Shown here: positions 1 through 6,207 of the stretch, piece by piece | Layout of the letters: each line of letters starts with the position of its first letter | Numbering within the stretch: position 1 is the first letter of the stretch | DNA from: Candidatus Bathyarchaeota archaeon CG07_land_8_20_14_0_80_47_9 | Lineage (GTDB): Archaea; Thermoproteota; Bathyarchaeia; Bathyarchaeales; Bathycorpusculaceae | Length of the DNA: 13,553 nt | Reading direction: 5' to 3' | Assembly: GCA_002779555.1 (NCBI GenBank) | Contig: PEWI01000121.1 | Span: forward strand, 3,229-16,781 | Notes under the pieces: model-generated | Seen by the model: the letters and a program-made list of their open reading frames with translations, nothing else | What the model was told of the DNA's origin: nothing | Databases searched by the model: none | Made by a program: the position numbers and the translations under genes

Positions 1-720
1 GGATTCAGTGGCGGGTTCAAAGTAGTTTCTGAAAACAGCCTCAAAGCAGGTAAAGGTTTAGGCTTTTCAGCTTCAGGCTTCGCAGCTTTAGGCTTGGCGG
101 CATCAAAAGCGCTTGACCTAACGCTTGATGGAGTTTCACTTTCTAAAATCGTCCGCCTAGGTGCAGGTTCTGCCACAAGAAGCCTTGCGGGAGGTTTCGC
201 CGTCTGGTACGCTGACAAGAATGGCGGGTCTTACGCTGAGCAGGTGCCTGCGCTGGAGGGCATGGCTTTCTCGATGGTGATTGTGCCGATTCCCTCTGAT
301 GTGAAGACTGACGAAGCTCACGCTGAAGTACCGAGCTCTCCACTATTCGAGGCAAGATTAAAGAATGTTGATAACTTGCTTGAGGAGATGAAGCTTGCAA
401 TAAGAAAGGGAGACATTGCCACGATAGGGCGGCTGGCTGAAGAAGACACGTTGAATCTGCATGCGATAACGATGACTGGCAAGTCGCACATGGTCCTATG
501 GGAACCAGACACGGTTCGCATAATCAAAGAAGTGATTCGACTGAGAGAAGAGGGGATATCTACTTGGTATTCAATGGACACTGGACCCTCAGTCTTCATC
601 AACACACTTTCAAAAAACTCTCAGGTCATTTTGAGTCGCCTTCATGAAATCGGATTTGAAAATGCCTTCGTGAGCGAGGTTGGCGGAAAACCATTCCTAA
701 CCCGTCAGCATCTTTTTTAG
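1..720 (+). CDS. mvaD: Mevalonate (di)phosphate decarboxylase family protein, 5'-truncated
   Basis: This GHMP-superfamily enzyme carries out the ATP-dependent decarboxylation that makes isopentenyl (di)phosphate in the cytoplasmic mevalonate pathway. The reading frame is open from base 1, so the N-terminus (about 90 residues by family length) lies outside the window; 239 residues are visible. Counting from the window edge, the phosphate-binding segment GLGFSASGFAAL is at 19-30, GAGSATRS is at 54-61 with the catalytic-type Arg60, and MDTGPS is at 192-197 with the catalytic-type Asp193. In characterised decarboxylases this Arg/Asp pair is needed for catalysis, and mevalonate-3-kinase relatives differ there, so a decarboxylase is favoured. 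Whether the substrate is 5-diphosphomevalonate or 5-phosphomevalonate (as in haloarchaea) cannot be told. An ATG at base 94 is internal and not the start. The 3' end overlaps the convergent protease gene by 24 bases. Confidence 0.85.
   Translation, partial: GFSGGFKVVSENSLKAGKGLGFSASGFAALGLAASKALDLTLDGVSLSKIVRLGAGSATRSLAGGFAVWYADKNGGSYAEQVPALEGMAFSMVIVPIPSDVKTDEAHAEVPSSPLFEARLKNVDNLLEEMKLAIRKGDIATIGRLAEEDTLNLHAITMTGKSHMVLWEPDTVRIIKEVIRLREEGISTWYSMDTGPSVFINTLSKNSQVILSRLHEIGFENAFVSEVGGKPFLTRQHLF
58..102 (+). repeat. Three in-register 15-bp imperfect tandem units inside mvaD
   Basis: Units at 58-72, 73-87 and 88-102 share the core AGGCTT. Adjacent units match at about 12 and 11 of 15 positions. 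They encode the pentapeptides LGFSA, SGFAA and LGLAA. The segment is the conserved small-residue loop and helix of the GHMP fold, so protein constraint may explain the likeness without any duplication. Confidence 0.5.
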
Positions 721-1701
721 GCTTTTGGGAAGTACCAGTAGCAGCCATCCGCAGATAATCATTAGCGTGCCTGGGAAGGCTGCAGGCCCATAATTAAGCA
801 GTAAGGCCTCAAAAACAAAGAACGAAATGGTCATTGCAATTGCAGACAACACAGCAGTTCTCTTGCCATATTTTTTGTATGTCTGTAGTGTGAGCAGTCC
901 GGCGAAGAAGAAGTCTCCTAGACCAAGGGACATGTAAAGCCTGTTTCCTTCAAGCAGTATTGTTGGAATTGTTGGCAACGAAACCAGAACTGGAAGTCTC
1001 AGCTCTGAAACGGTTCTCGCTGCAGACACCATTGAACCAGTAAACAAGACCAGAACTATGTCCACAGCCGTCAGAAGACCAGCGAAAATGAGGGTGGTTT
1101 TCCACGTGAATAGGCTGCCTAGGTAGAGGATGATGAGAACGGCGAAGATGACGCCATATGAATCCAGCAGGTATGGAAACCATATCGGGGTTCGGCTGAA
1201 AAACAGATATAAGCAAATGAACAGGGCAGGCGGTAAAACTGCCACATACCATCGCTCTGCAAAGCTGGTTCTGCGAGTCTCGTAGACAAGCGCAGCGAAT
1301 GTGAATATGGAGAGAGCGAGAAAAGCCAAAACGCCATACAGCGCGTTCTCAACTTGGCCGAAAACGAAGAATCTGGCCGCACCTGCAACAAGTCCGCCCA
1401 TGATAAATGCAGTGAGGAAAAGTTCAGTTCGCGTTTTTTTCATGTCTGAGAAAAGGTACCCGAAGATGAATAGTAGCATCGAATAGGAAAAGAGGAATAT
1501 GATCATGATTGCGAGTTGCGGAATGAAGACGATCAGTGAAATCGTCACTCCGACCGAGGCGACAAGCAGCACCGCGTCCCGCGTTCGAAACTGCTTTTCC
1601 TCCAAGACTCCCTTCAGCTTTCTCTCTGCCTTGCCGTTCAGGAGCATGGCTGCAATTGTAACGAGGAACAGCGTTAAAGGCATGACAACATCGAAATTCA
1701 T
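697..1701 (-). CDS. Presenilin/signal-peptide-peptidase-like GxGD intramembrane aspartyl protease
   Basis: The 334-residue polytopic membrane protein has about nine hydrophobic segments and no signal peptide cleavage site. Counted from the ATG at 1701, Asp214 sits in the hydrophobic segment AGLLTAVDIVLVLF and GLGD lies at 260-263 (Asp263) at the start of the next-but-one segment. PAAFPG at 306-311 takes the place of the PAL motif. This order (TM Asp, GxGD, PA-loop) is the signature of the A22 presenilin/SPP clan, which cleaves substrates within the membrane. The usual Tyr-Asp of TM6 is Val-Asp here, and PAL is only partly kept, so activity is inferred. I chose ATG 1701 over the in-frame TTG at 1722 because the TTG would fall almost at the AT-rich box A candidate. 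The gene overlaps the convergent decarboxylase gene by 24 bases. An uncharacterised membrane protein is the alternative. Confidence 0.7.
   Translation of the reverse strand: MNFDVVMPLTLFLVTIAAMLLNGKAERKLKGVLEEKQFRTRDAVLLVASVGVTISLIVFIPQLAIMIIFLFSYSMLLFIFGYLFSDMKKTRTELFLTAFIMGGLVAGAARFFVFGQVENALYGVLAFLALSIFTFAALVYETRRTSFAERWYVAVLPPALFICLYLFFSRTPIWFPYLLDSYGVIFAVLIILYLGSLFTWKTTLIFAGLLTAVDIVLVLFTGSMVSAARTVSELRLPVLVSLPTIPTILLEGNRLYMSLGLGDFFFAGLLTLQTYKKYGKRTAVLSAIAMTISFFVFEALLLNYGPAAFPGTLMIICGWLLLVLPKSLKKMLTG
713..718 (+). terminator. T6 tract at the 3' end of the decarboxylase gene, possible archaeal terminator
   Basis: Six T residues directly precede the last two bases of the stop codon, followed by a further T4 four bases after it. 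Archaeal transcription often ends at short T tracts without a hairpin. It lies inside the overlap with the convergent gene, so it may be coding sequence only. Confidence 0.25.
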
Positions 1702-1724
1702 ACTCGCACAATGGCAGAACAAGC

Positions 1725-1738
1725 ATTTAATTCTTTAT
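1725..1738 (-). promoter_or_regulatory. Candidate box A for the GxGD protease gene
   Basis: On the minus strand the AT-rich string ATAAAGAATTAAAT is centred about 30 bases before ATG 1701. That spacing predicts a leaderless or near-leaderless transcript. No Shine-Dalgarno sequence is visible before the ATG. The rest of the 1702-1829 gap shows no other structure. Confidence 0.3.
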
Positions 1739-1829
1739 CCCCCAATCAGGAATAGAACCATACCTGCGACCATGCGAGACGGTTGCACCTTGGAGGTCAA
1801 AGCATCCTTGGGGTAGAGGAACTGAAGGC

Positions 1830-2684
1830 TTAAAAGCGGAAGTAAGTGTTGAAGATTGCCAAAGAAGCGATTAACGCTTCTTCTGTTCGCACCGTTTCCG
1901 TTCCCTGCTTCGGGATGGTGTTCACCACAAAATCTGCAATATCTTCCAACTTGAGTCCTTCTTGTTTGGCTATCTCATTCAGCCCTTTCGCCGGTGCTCC
2001 AAAAGCCACAAGAATTGTGTATGTAGCTTTCCAATCCTGATCGATCCGTTGCGCCACGTCAGTAAACGGAGCGCCATACCTAGAAGTGGCAATCGTCAAA
2101 TCAAAGTTCCTGCTTTCCACCATTTTCCCGAAAAGGCGCCTTTCCACTGCGACCGTGTAACCCCAGTATTCTGGAATCTCATTGCGATCTGCCAGTTCCG
2201 CCTCAATCTGCTTATCGACTCCTGTGATCCTGAGGGTTATGCGCTTTCCTACTGGCTCCTGTCCATTCACGATCAGCGCTGGCTTTTCAACACCAATGTC
2301 CACAAACATGCCCTCTTTCGTTTTGGATAGGGTGATGCCTTCGCGGTATTCACCTTCTTTCAGATTTTCCATTTTTCTATTTAGGGGATGATGTGCCGTT
2401 CTCAATGGCGGAAGTATTCCCGCGTACTGCAGTTCTGGCCTGAGCGTGAAAAGTCGTTTGCGTAGATATTGTGGTGTTTCCATGTAGGTTAGTAATGTGG
2501 CGATAAGGTCCATGTCTGCTCTTTGGCTGATTTTCGGATTGTCTGGGTAGATTATGATTTCATCGACTCTGAAAATTGCGGCTGCTCTTCCGATCAGACC
2601 CATCCTCGACGTTTTCTCGCGCAAGTGTGGAATGTCTGAAACAACTGAAGCAGGTATAGCTATGGAGAGTTTCTTGCCATGCAA
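1830..2684 (-). CDS. SPOUT-class RNA methyltransferase with OB-fold insert (COG2106/DUF171 family)
   Basis: The 284-residue protein is related to human SPOUT1 (C9orf114) and its archaeal homologues, a family linked to N3-methylation of uridine in large-subunit rRNA. The N-terminal half opens with the family hallmark KLSIAIPASVVSD (5-17) and HLREKT (20-25), followed by a basic segment. Residues about 112-170 form a beta-rich OB/S1-like insert. The trefoil-knot SAM site is at the C-terminus, around LVAFGAPAKG (225-234) and VNTIPKQGTETVRTEEAL (254-271), which resembles the SPOUT pattern of Gly-Ala-Pro followed by Asn-Xaa-Ile-Pro-Xaa-Gln-Gly-Thr. The start is TTG: the conserved N-terminus begins five codons later and the next Met is residue 28. 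The gene diverges from the isomerase gene across 108 bases. The target site of this protein is not known from sequence. Confidence 0.85.
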   Translation of the reverse strand: MHGKKLSIAIPASVVSDIPHLREKTSRMGLIGRAAAIFRVDEIIIYPDNPKISQRADMDLIATLLTYMETPQYLRKRLFTLRPELQYAGILPPLRTAHHPLNRKMENLKEGEYREGITLSKTKEGMFVDIGVEKPALIVNGQEPVGKRITLRITGVDKQIEAELADRNEIPEYWGYTVAVERRLFGKMVESRNFDLTIATSRYGAPFTDVAQRIDQDWKATYTILVAFGAPAKGLNEIAKQEGLKLEDIADFVVNTIPKQGTETVRTEEALIASLAIFNTYFRF

Positions 2685-2710
2685 ATCTGTTTTCCGCCCG
2701 AGGTTGCTGA

Positions 2711-2722
2711 AGTTTATATTTA
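2711..2722 (-). promoter_or_regulatory. Candidate box A for the SPOUT methyltransferase gene
   Basis: The minus-strand string TAAATATAAACT is centred about 33 bases before the TTG start, which fits an archaeal TATA box with a leader of a few bases. The opposite promoter, for the isomerase gene, is less clear; AT-rich candidates lie around 2733-2757. Confidence 0.4.
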
Positions 2723-2792
2723 GGGTTTTTTTGCTTAAAAGCTAAAAGCATAATACGAAATCTACAATAGAATAAGACAGAGTGTAATCAAA

Positions 2793-3902
2793 TTGCCGAA
2801 AGCAGCATTTTTGGACAATCCTGACGAAATCAAAAGAATCGACAGAAACAACATGCTTTCTTTCTGCGTCGACGCCCCCAAACACTACGGCGAAGCTGCA
2901 AGAATCGCCAAGACTTTGTCGGTCAGCTACCCGAAACCACAGACAATCATCGTCGCTGGAATGGGCGGCTCAGCCATCGGCGGTGAACTCCTGAAAGACT
3001 GGGCAAGAGACAGAGCAGCCGTGCCCATAGAAGTCTGCAGAGAATATTCTCTACCTGCTTATGCAAACAAGAAAACACTCGTTTTCGTGGTAAGCTATTC
3101 TGGCGAAACCGAAGAATCCTTAAGCGTCTTTCTCGACGCGATCAAGCGAAAATGTATGGTTGTCTGCATAAGCTCAGGCGGGAAACTGCGTGAGTTTGCC
3201 AGAAAACTGAACGTGCCACATCTGCGCGTTCCTTCCGGTATGGCGCCGCGCGCTACGCTTCCGTACCTGTTTATGCCCTTGCCCTCAATACTAGAGAAGA
3301 TCGGCATAGTTTCGGGCGTGAGCGCCGAAGTCTCTGATGTTACAAGAATCTTGAAGCTAGTTAGCCTTGAAAACTCGCCTGAGAAGCCGCAGAGCGGCAA
3401 CGTTTCCAAGACGCTTGCCTCAAACATATGCGGAACGATCCCAGTTGTTTATGGTTTCGGGATTTATCGCGCTGTTGCGCAACGTTTCAAGACGCAGTTC
3501 AACGAAAACAGCAAGGTTCCAGCAAAATGGGAAGCTTTTCCAGAGCTCAACCATAACGAGATTGTAGGGTGGGAAGAGGCTGGCACTTTGGCGAAAGACT
3601 TCTCGTTAATCTTCATACGTGACAATGATGAGTCAAACGAGATGCGGCGCAGAATTGAGGTTACGCAGAAACTGATATGTAAAGAACCGTTGAAGGCTTT
3701 CGAAGTGTGGAATAAGGGCAAAACCAAGTTGGCTAAGATGCTGTCGGTCATCTGCATAGGAGACTTCACAAGCGTGTACTTGGCGGTACTGCGGGGCGTG
3801 GACCCGACGCCTGTGAAGACCATAAGCTTGTTGAAGGAAAAGATTAAGCAAAGCGGATTGAAAGACAAGGTGACAAGTGAACTGCAGAAGATTGCGAAAT
3901 AG
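2793..3902 (+). CDS. Bifunctional phosphoglucose/phosphomannose isomerase
   Basis: The 369-residue cytoplasmic protein has two SIS domains and interconverts fructose-6-phosphate with glucose-6-phosphate and mannose-6-phosphate, linking sugar breakdown to glycan precursors. The first SIS domain shows GMGGSAIGG (56-64) and the sugar-phosphate loop SYSGETEES (101-109). PRATLPY (152-158) is the PRxx loop that marks the bifunctional archaeal family. NENSK (237-241) and PELNHNEI (250-257) supply the conserved catalytic Glu238 and His254. It is somewhat longer than the roughly 300-330 residues usual for this family. The start is TTG, chosen because LDNPDEIKRID matches the family N-terminus and the next Met is residue 21. 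The gene stops 3 bases from the convergent inositol-phosphate synthase gene, whose substrate this enzyme can make. Confidence 0.92.
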   Translation: MPKAAFLDNPDEIKRIDRNNMLSFCVDAPKHYGEAARIAKTLSVSYPKPQTIIVAGMGGSAIGGELLKDWARDRAAVPIEVCREYSLPAYANKKTLVFVVSYSGETEESLSVFLDAIKRKCMVVCISSGGKLREFARKLNVPHLRVPSGMAPRATLPYLFMPLPSILEKIGIVSGVSAEVSDVTRILKLVSLENSPEKPQSGNVSKTLASNICGTIPVVYGFGIYRAVAQRFKTQFNENSKVPAKWEAFPELNHNEIVGWEEAGTLAKDFSLIFIRDNDESNEMRRRIEVTQKLICKEPLKAFEVWNKGKTKLAKMLSVICIGDFTSVYLAVLRGVDPTPVKTISLLKEKIKQSGLKDKVTSELQKIAK

Positions 3903-3905
3903 CTT

Positions 3906-4958
3906 TTAGCTTATGAAGTCGGCGAACATTTTTTCAGCCGTTTCAAGCGACACCTGTTGAGGCGGATGCTTAAACGCATAAGCACAGATAGGCAGTATCG
4001 CTCCATCCAATTCCTTGCCCAAAGCAATTTTCACTGCTCTTATCACGTCAAACAGAACAGAACCAGCATTCGGCGCGTCAACCGTCGAGAGCTTCAAGTC
4101 TATCTGCACCGGCACATTACAGAAGTGCATGCCCTTAATCCAGAAGTAGCTGTCGCGCTTGTTCTGCAAAAAGTCCACGTAATCTGTCGAGCCTGCCACT
4201 ACTTCGGCCTTGTAGGGCAACGCAGCCTCAACAGACTGCGTCTTAACCGTTCTTTTAACGTCTTTCGTGCGTTCCAGCGTGTCTAAGGATTCCGTGCCTC
4301 CTCCAACGTCAAGCTGGTAAGTCTGTGTAATCCGAACTCCATTCATAGAGAGCAGCTTCAGCAGGGTCTTGTGAAGTGTGGTTGAACCAACCTGATCGAT
4401 AAGGTCGTCGCCAGCAATGGGCAGGCCAGCCATTTCGAAACGATGAGCCCATGCAGTGTCGCTTGCAATGAAGTTTGGCGTAGTGTTCACGAACGCGCAG
4501 CCAGCAATCAACGCCTGCTCAGCGTACCATTGAGAGGCTTTCACTGCGCCGCTCGGAAGCAAATCAACCACAATCTCTGCGTCGCTTTCTTTCAGCACAC
4601 CTGCTACGTTTGCTTCTGGCAGGCTGCTTGTTTTCACTGCTTTTCTTGTGTATTCCCCAAGGCCGTCTAGTATCGGTCCCTTGTGCACAAACACGTTCGG
4701 CGGCGTAACATCGACGAGTTTGGGAGCATTGTTAGGTTCAGCGAAAACGGCTTCAGACAGGTCCTTGCCTACTTTTCGGCTGTCAATGTCAAAGGCTGCC
4801 ACGATTTCAATGTCTTTCGGATGAAAGCCTCCTAAGAGGAGATTGCGCAGTCCGAGACATTCTTCCTCCTTCTGGCAGCTGCCGTAATATTGCAGTCCTT
4901 GAACGAGGGCGGATGCACAGTTACCAACGCCAACAAGAGCGACTCTTATCTTGGACAA
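3906..4958 (-). CDS. ino1: Inositol-3-phosphate synthase
   Basis: This cytoplasmic NAD-dependent enzyme converts glucose-6-phosphate to myo-inositol phosphate, the precursor of archaeal inositol phospholipids and of inositol-based solutes. The 350-residue length matches the short archaeal/actinobacterial class rather than the roughly 530-residue eukaryotic form. The Rossmann motif is ALVGVGNCASALVQG (7-21). Other family segments are VDLLPSG (131-137), TPNFIAS (160-166), GDDLIDQVGSTTLHKTLL (183-200) with the conserved Lys197, and NVPVQIDLKLSTVDAPNAG (281-299). The start is TTG; no in-frame ATG precedes it and the Rossmann strand begins within seven residues. A clear box A lies upstream, so it probably has its own promoter although the DUF917 gene ends only 57 bases before it. 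The 3' end abuts the convergent isomerase gene. Confidence 0.94.
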   Translation of the reverse strand: MSKIRVALVGVGNCASALVQGLQYYGSCQKEEECLGLRNLLLGGFHPKDIEIVAAFDIDSRKVGKDLSEAVFAEPNNAPKLVDVTPPNVFVHKGPILDGLGEYTRKAVKTSSLPEANVAGVLKESDAEIVVDLLPSGAVKASQWYAEQALIAGCAFVNTTPNFIASDTAWAHRFEMAGLPIAGDDLIDQVGSTTLHKTLLKLLSMNGVRITQTYQLDVGGGTESLDTLERTKDVKRTVKTQSVEAALPYKAEVVAGSTDYVDFLQNKRDSYFWIKGMHFCNVPVQIDLKLSTVDAPNAGSVLFDVIRAVKIALGKELDGAILPICAYAFKHPPQQVSLETAEKMFADFIS

Positions 4959-4996
4959 GTTATGACGCCTTGCTGGCTTTTCTTATGTGCACTAGC

Positions 4997-5007
4997 CCTA
5001 TAAAATG
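4997..5007 (-). promoter_or_regulatory. Box A (TATA element) for ino1
   Basis: The minus-strand string ATTTTATAGGG is a good match to the archaeal TATA box. It is centred about 44 bases before the TTG start, which predicts a leader of about 18 bases. It lies in the 57-base gap after the DUF917 stop codon, arguing for separate transcription of ino1. Confidence 0.5.
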
Positions 5008-5015
5008 CTACGCTC

Positions 5016-6134
5016 TCACATGAGCATTGGTGAGGGGCATCCTTTGCGTCGTGCGGCTAGCTTCTCAGCTGGAACGTATTCCTCAGCTATGCCTGCTCTT
5101 TGCAGAACGTCTCTCCACATTTCCAGCCCCTTGCTGGTTCTCCATTTCTGTGGGGCTGGCAAGACTATGATAGCTAACTTGTCGCCTTGTTTGATCTTCT
5201 CCGCTGTTATACATTTTCCTTTTTCTGGATCTACAGGAGTGATTATGTCTGGAGCGATTGCGGCAAGCTTCTCGTCTCTGTAAGCGACAAGTACTTCGTT
5301 CTTGGCTGCAAATCTAACCGTACTCTTCGAGTATTCACCTGTTCCGCGAAGCCTTGCATTGATGAACGTGAAACCTTCTTCGGTTCGTTGACTGACATCG
5401 TCTGCAATTCCTTCGAAGAGCTTGAAGCCTCCTGTCTCCTTCAAAACTGCCTCAAGAGGCATGGCTGCCTTCCTCAAGGCTTCTCCAACGCGGATGGACC
5501 TTGACAAGCTTAGCTGTATAGGTGAAGTCTTCACTTGAGCACCTGTCAAGATTCTTCTTGCTGTGTAGGCGCTGTGATTCCATTCTGCGGCAAGAACACG
5601 GGCAATCCTTTCAGCTGCTTTCGCGTTTGCTGTTTCCCTGACAACGACCACGTTCTTGGCGTGCACATCCGTTACGACCATAGGTGTCAATGGAATGCCG
5701 TCGATAGTGTAGACTTTCAAGTGGACTTCGGGAACCGACCTGCCAGCTCCATCAGCGTCAACAACAGGGATGCCGTGCCTGGCAGCAACGTCAACCGCGA
5801 CCAGAGTGTTGAATCCCCCCAACTCAACGGAAATTGTGGCAAACGCAGAAAAACCCACGTGCTCCTCTAGGATTTTCAGGGCTTTTACAGCCGCGTCTGA
5901 ATCGTATTCGAGACTTGTTGTTGCACCGACGCATGCGAAATTTACAACCTTTGCAATGTCAGGCACTTCAGACGGGGCGACCATTCTAGCCGTATAGCCT
6001 GACGAAGTCAACCTATCCACTATTTCATGGCCTACCTCAGGATCGCCTCCACCTCCCGCGGAAAAGATTGCGGCGCCGTCGACCAAGTCTAGGAGTTCCT
6101 GATGCGTCAGAGTTCTCATGTTTAGACCCGCCAT
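5016..6134 (-). CDS. DUF917 family protein (hydantoinase/thiohydantoin-desulfurase-related)
   Basis: The 372-residue soluble protein belongs to the DUF917 family (PF06032), whose few studied members act on S-methyl-thiohydantoin; most are unassigned. Family hallmarks are the glycine-rich FSAGGGGDP (24-32), ELGGFN (104-109), and GIPVVDADGAGRSVPEVH (121-138) with its acidic pair. The C-terminal third is a beta-rich domain ending in a Lys/Arg-rich tail. Many relatives lie next to hydantoinase genes; none is visible here, so the substrate remains open. ATG 6134 is used; an internal Met6 (MRTLTHQELLDLVDG) is an equally plausible start. The promoter region is shared with the divergent glycyl-tRNA synthetase gene. 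Confidence 0.85.
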   Translation of the reverse strand: MAGLNMRTLTHQELLDLVDGAAIFSAGGGGDPEVGHEIVDRLTSSGYTARMVAPSEVPDIAKVVNFACVGATTSLEYDSDAAVKALKILEEHVGFSAFATISVELGGFNTLVAVDVAARHGIPVVDADGAGRSVPEVHLKVYTIDGIPLTPMVVTDVHAKNVVVVRETANAKAAERIARVLAAEWNHSAYTARRILTGAQVKTSPIQLSLSRSIRVGEALRKAAMPLEAVLKETGGFKLFEGIADDVSQRTEEGFTFINARLRGTGEYSKSTVRFAAKNEVLVAYRDEKLAAIAPDIITPVDPEKGKCITAEKIKQGDKLAIIVLPAPQKWRTSKGLEMWRDVLQRAGIAEEYVPAEKLAARRKGCPSPMLM

Positions 6135-6147
6135 TACAGTCAGTTTG

Positions 6148-6165
6148 AAAATTTATTATTAAGTA
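6148..6165. promoter_or_regulatory. Shared AT-rich promoter region between DUF917 and GlyRS genes
   Basis: The only AT-rich block in the 73-base divergent gap runs from about 6148 to 6165 (core AATTTATTATTAAG). Its centre is about 22 bases before the DUF917 ATG, suggesting a leaderless transcript. It is about 52 bases before the GlyRS ATG, suggesting a 20-25 base leader that carries the Shine-Dalgarno sequence. Confidence 0.4.
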
Positions 6166-6196
6166 AGCCTTAAGTCTTTTAGAATCCATCATCAAG

Positions 6197-6203
6197 AAGG
6201 GAG
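6197..6203 (+). promoter_or_regulatory. Shine-Dalgarno sequence of the GlyRS gene
   Basis: AAGGGAG lies 4 bases before ATG 6208 and fixes that start. It contrasts with the leaderless-type starts elsewhere in the window. Confidence 0.45.
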
Positions 6204-6207
6204 CTAG

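Noticed and set aside
1702..1829. Possible small gene in the 128-base gap between the protease and SPOUT genes
   Set aside because: The only long frames crossing it are antisense or out-of-frame extensions from neighbouring genes, with no ribosome-binding site or recognisable product.
3898..3913. AGCT-TTT-AGCT mini-palindrome between the isomerase and ino1 stop codons
   Set aside because: A 4-bp stem with a 3-base loop is too weak to call a bidirectional terminator.
3957..4286. Plus-strand open frame of 109 codons within ino1
   Set aside because: It lies wholly antisense to a well-supported gene and has no recognisable domain; similar antisense frames occur throughout the window as codon-bias shadows.
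5535..5870. Plus-strand open frame of 111 codons within the DUF917 gene
   Set aside because: It is antisense to conserved DUF917 sequence and its Cys-rich translation shows no family likeness.
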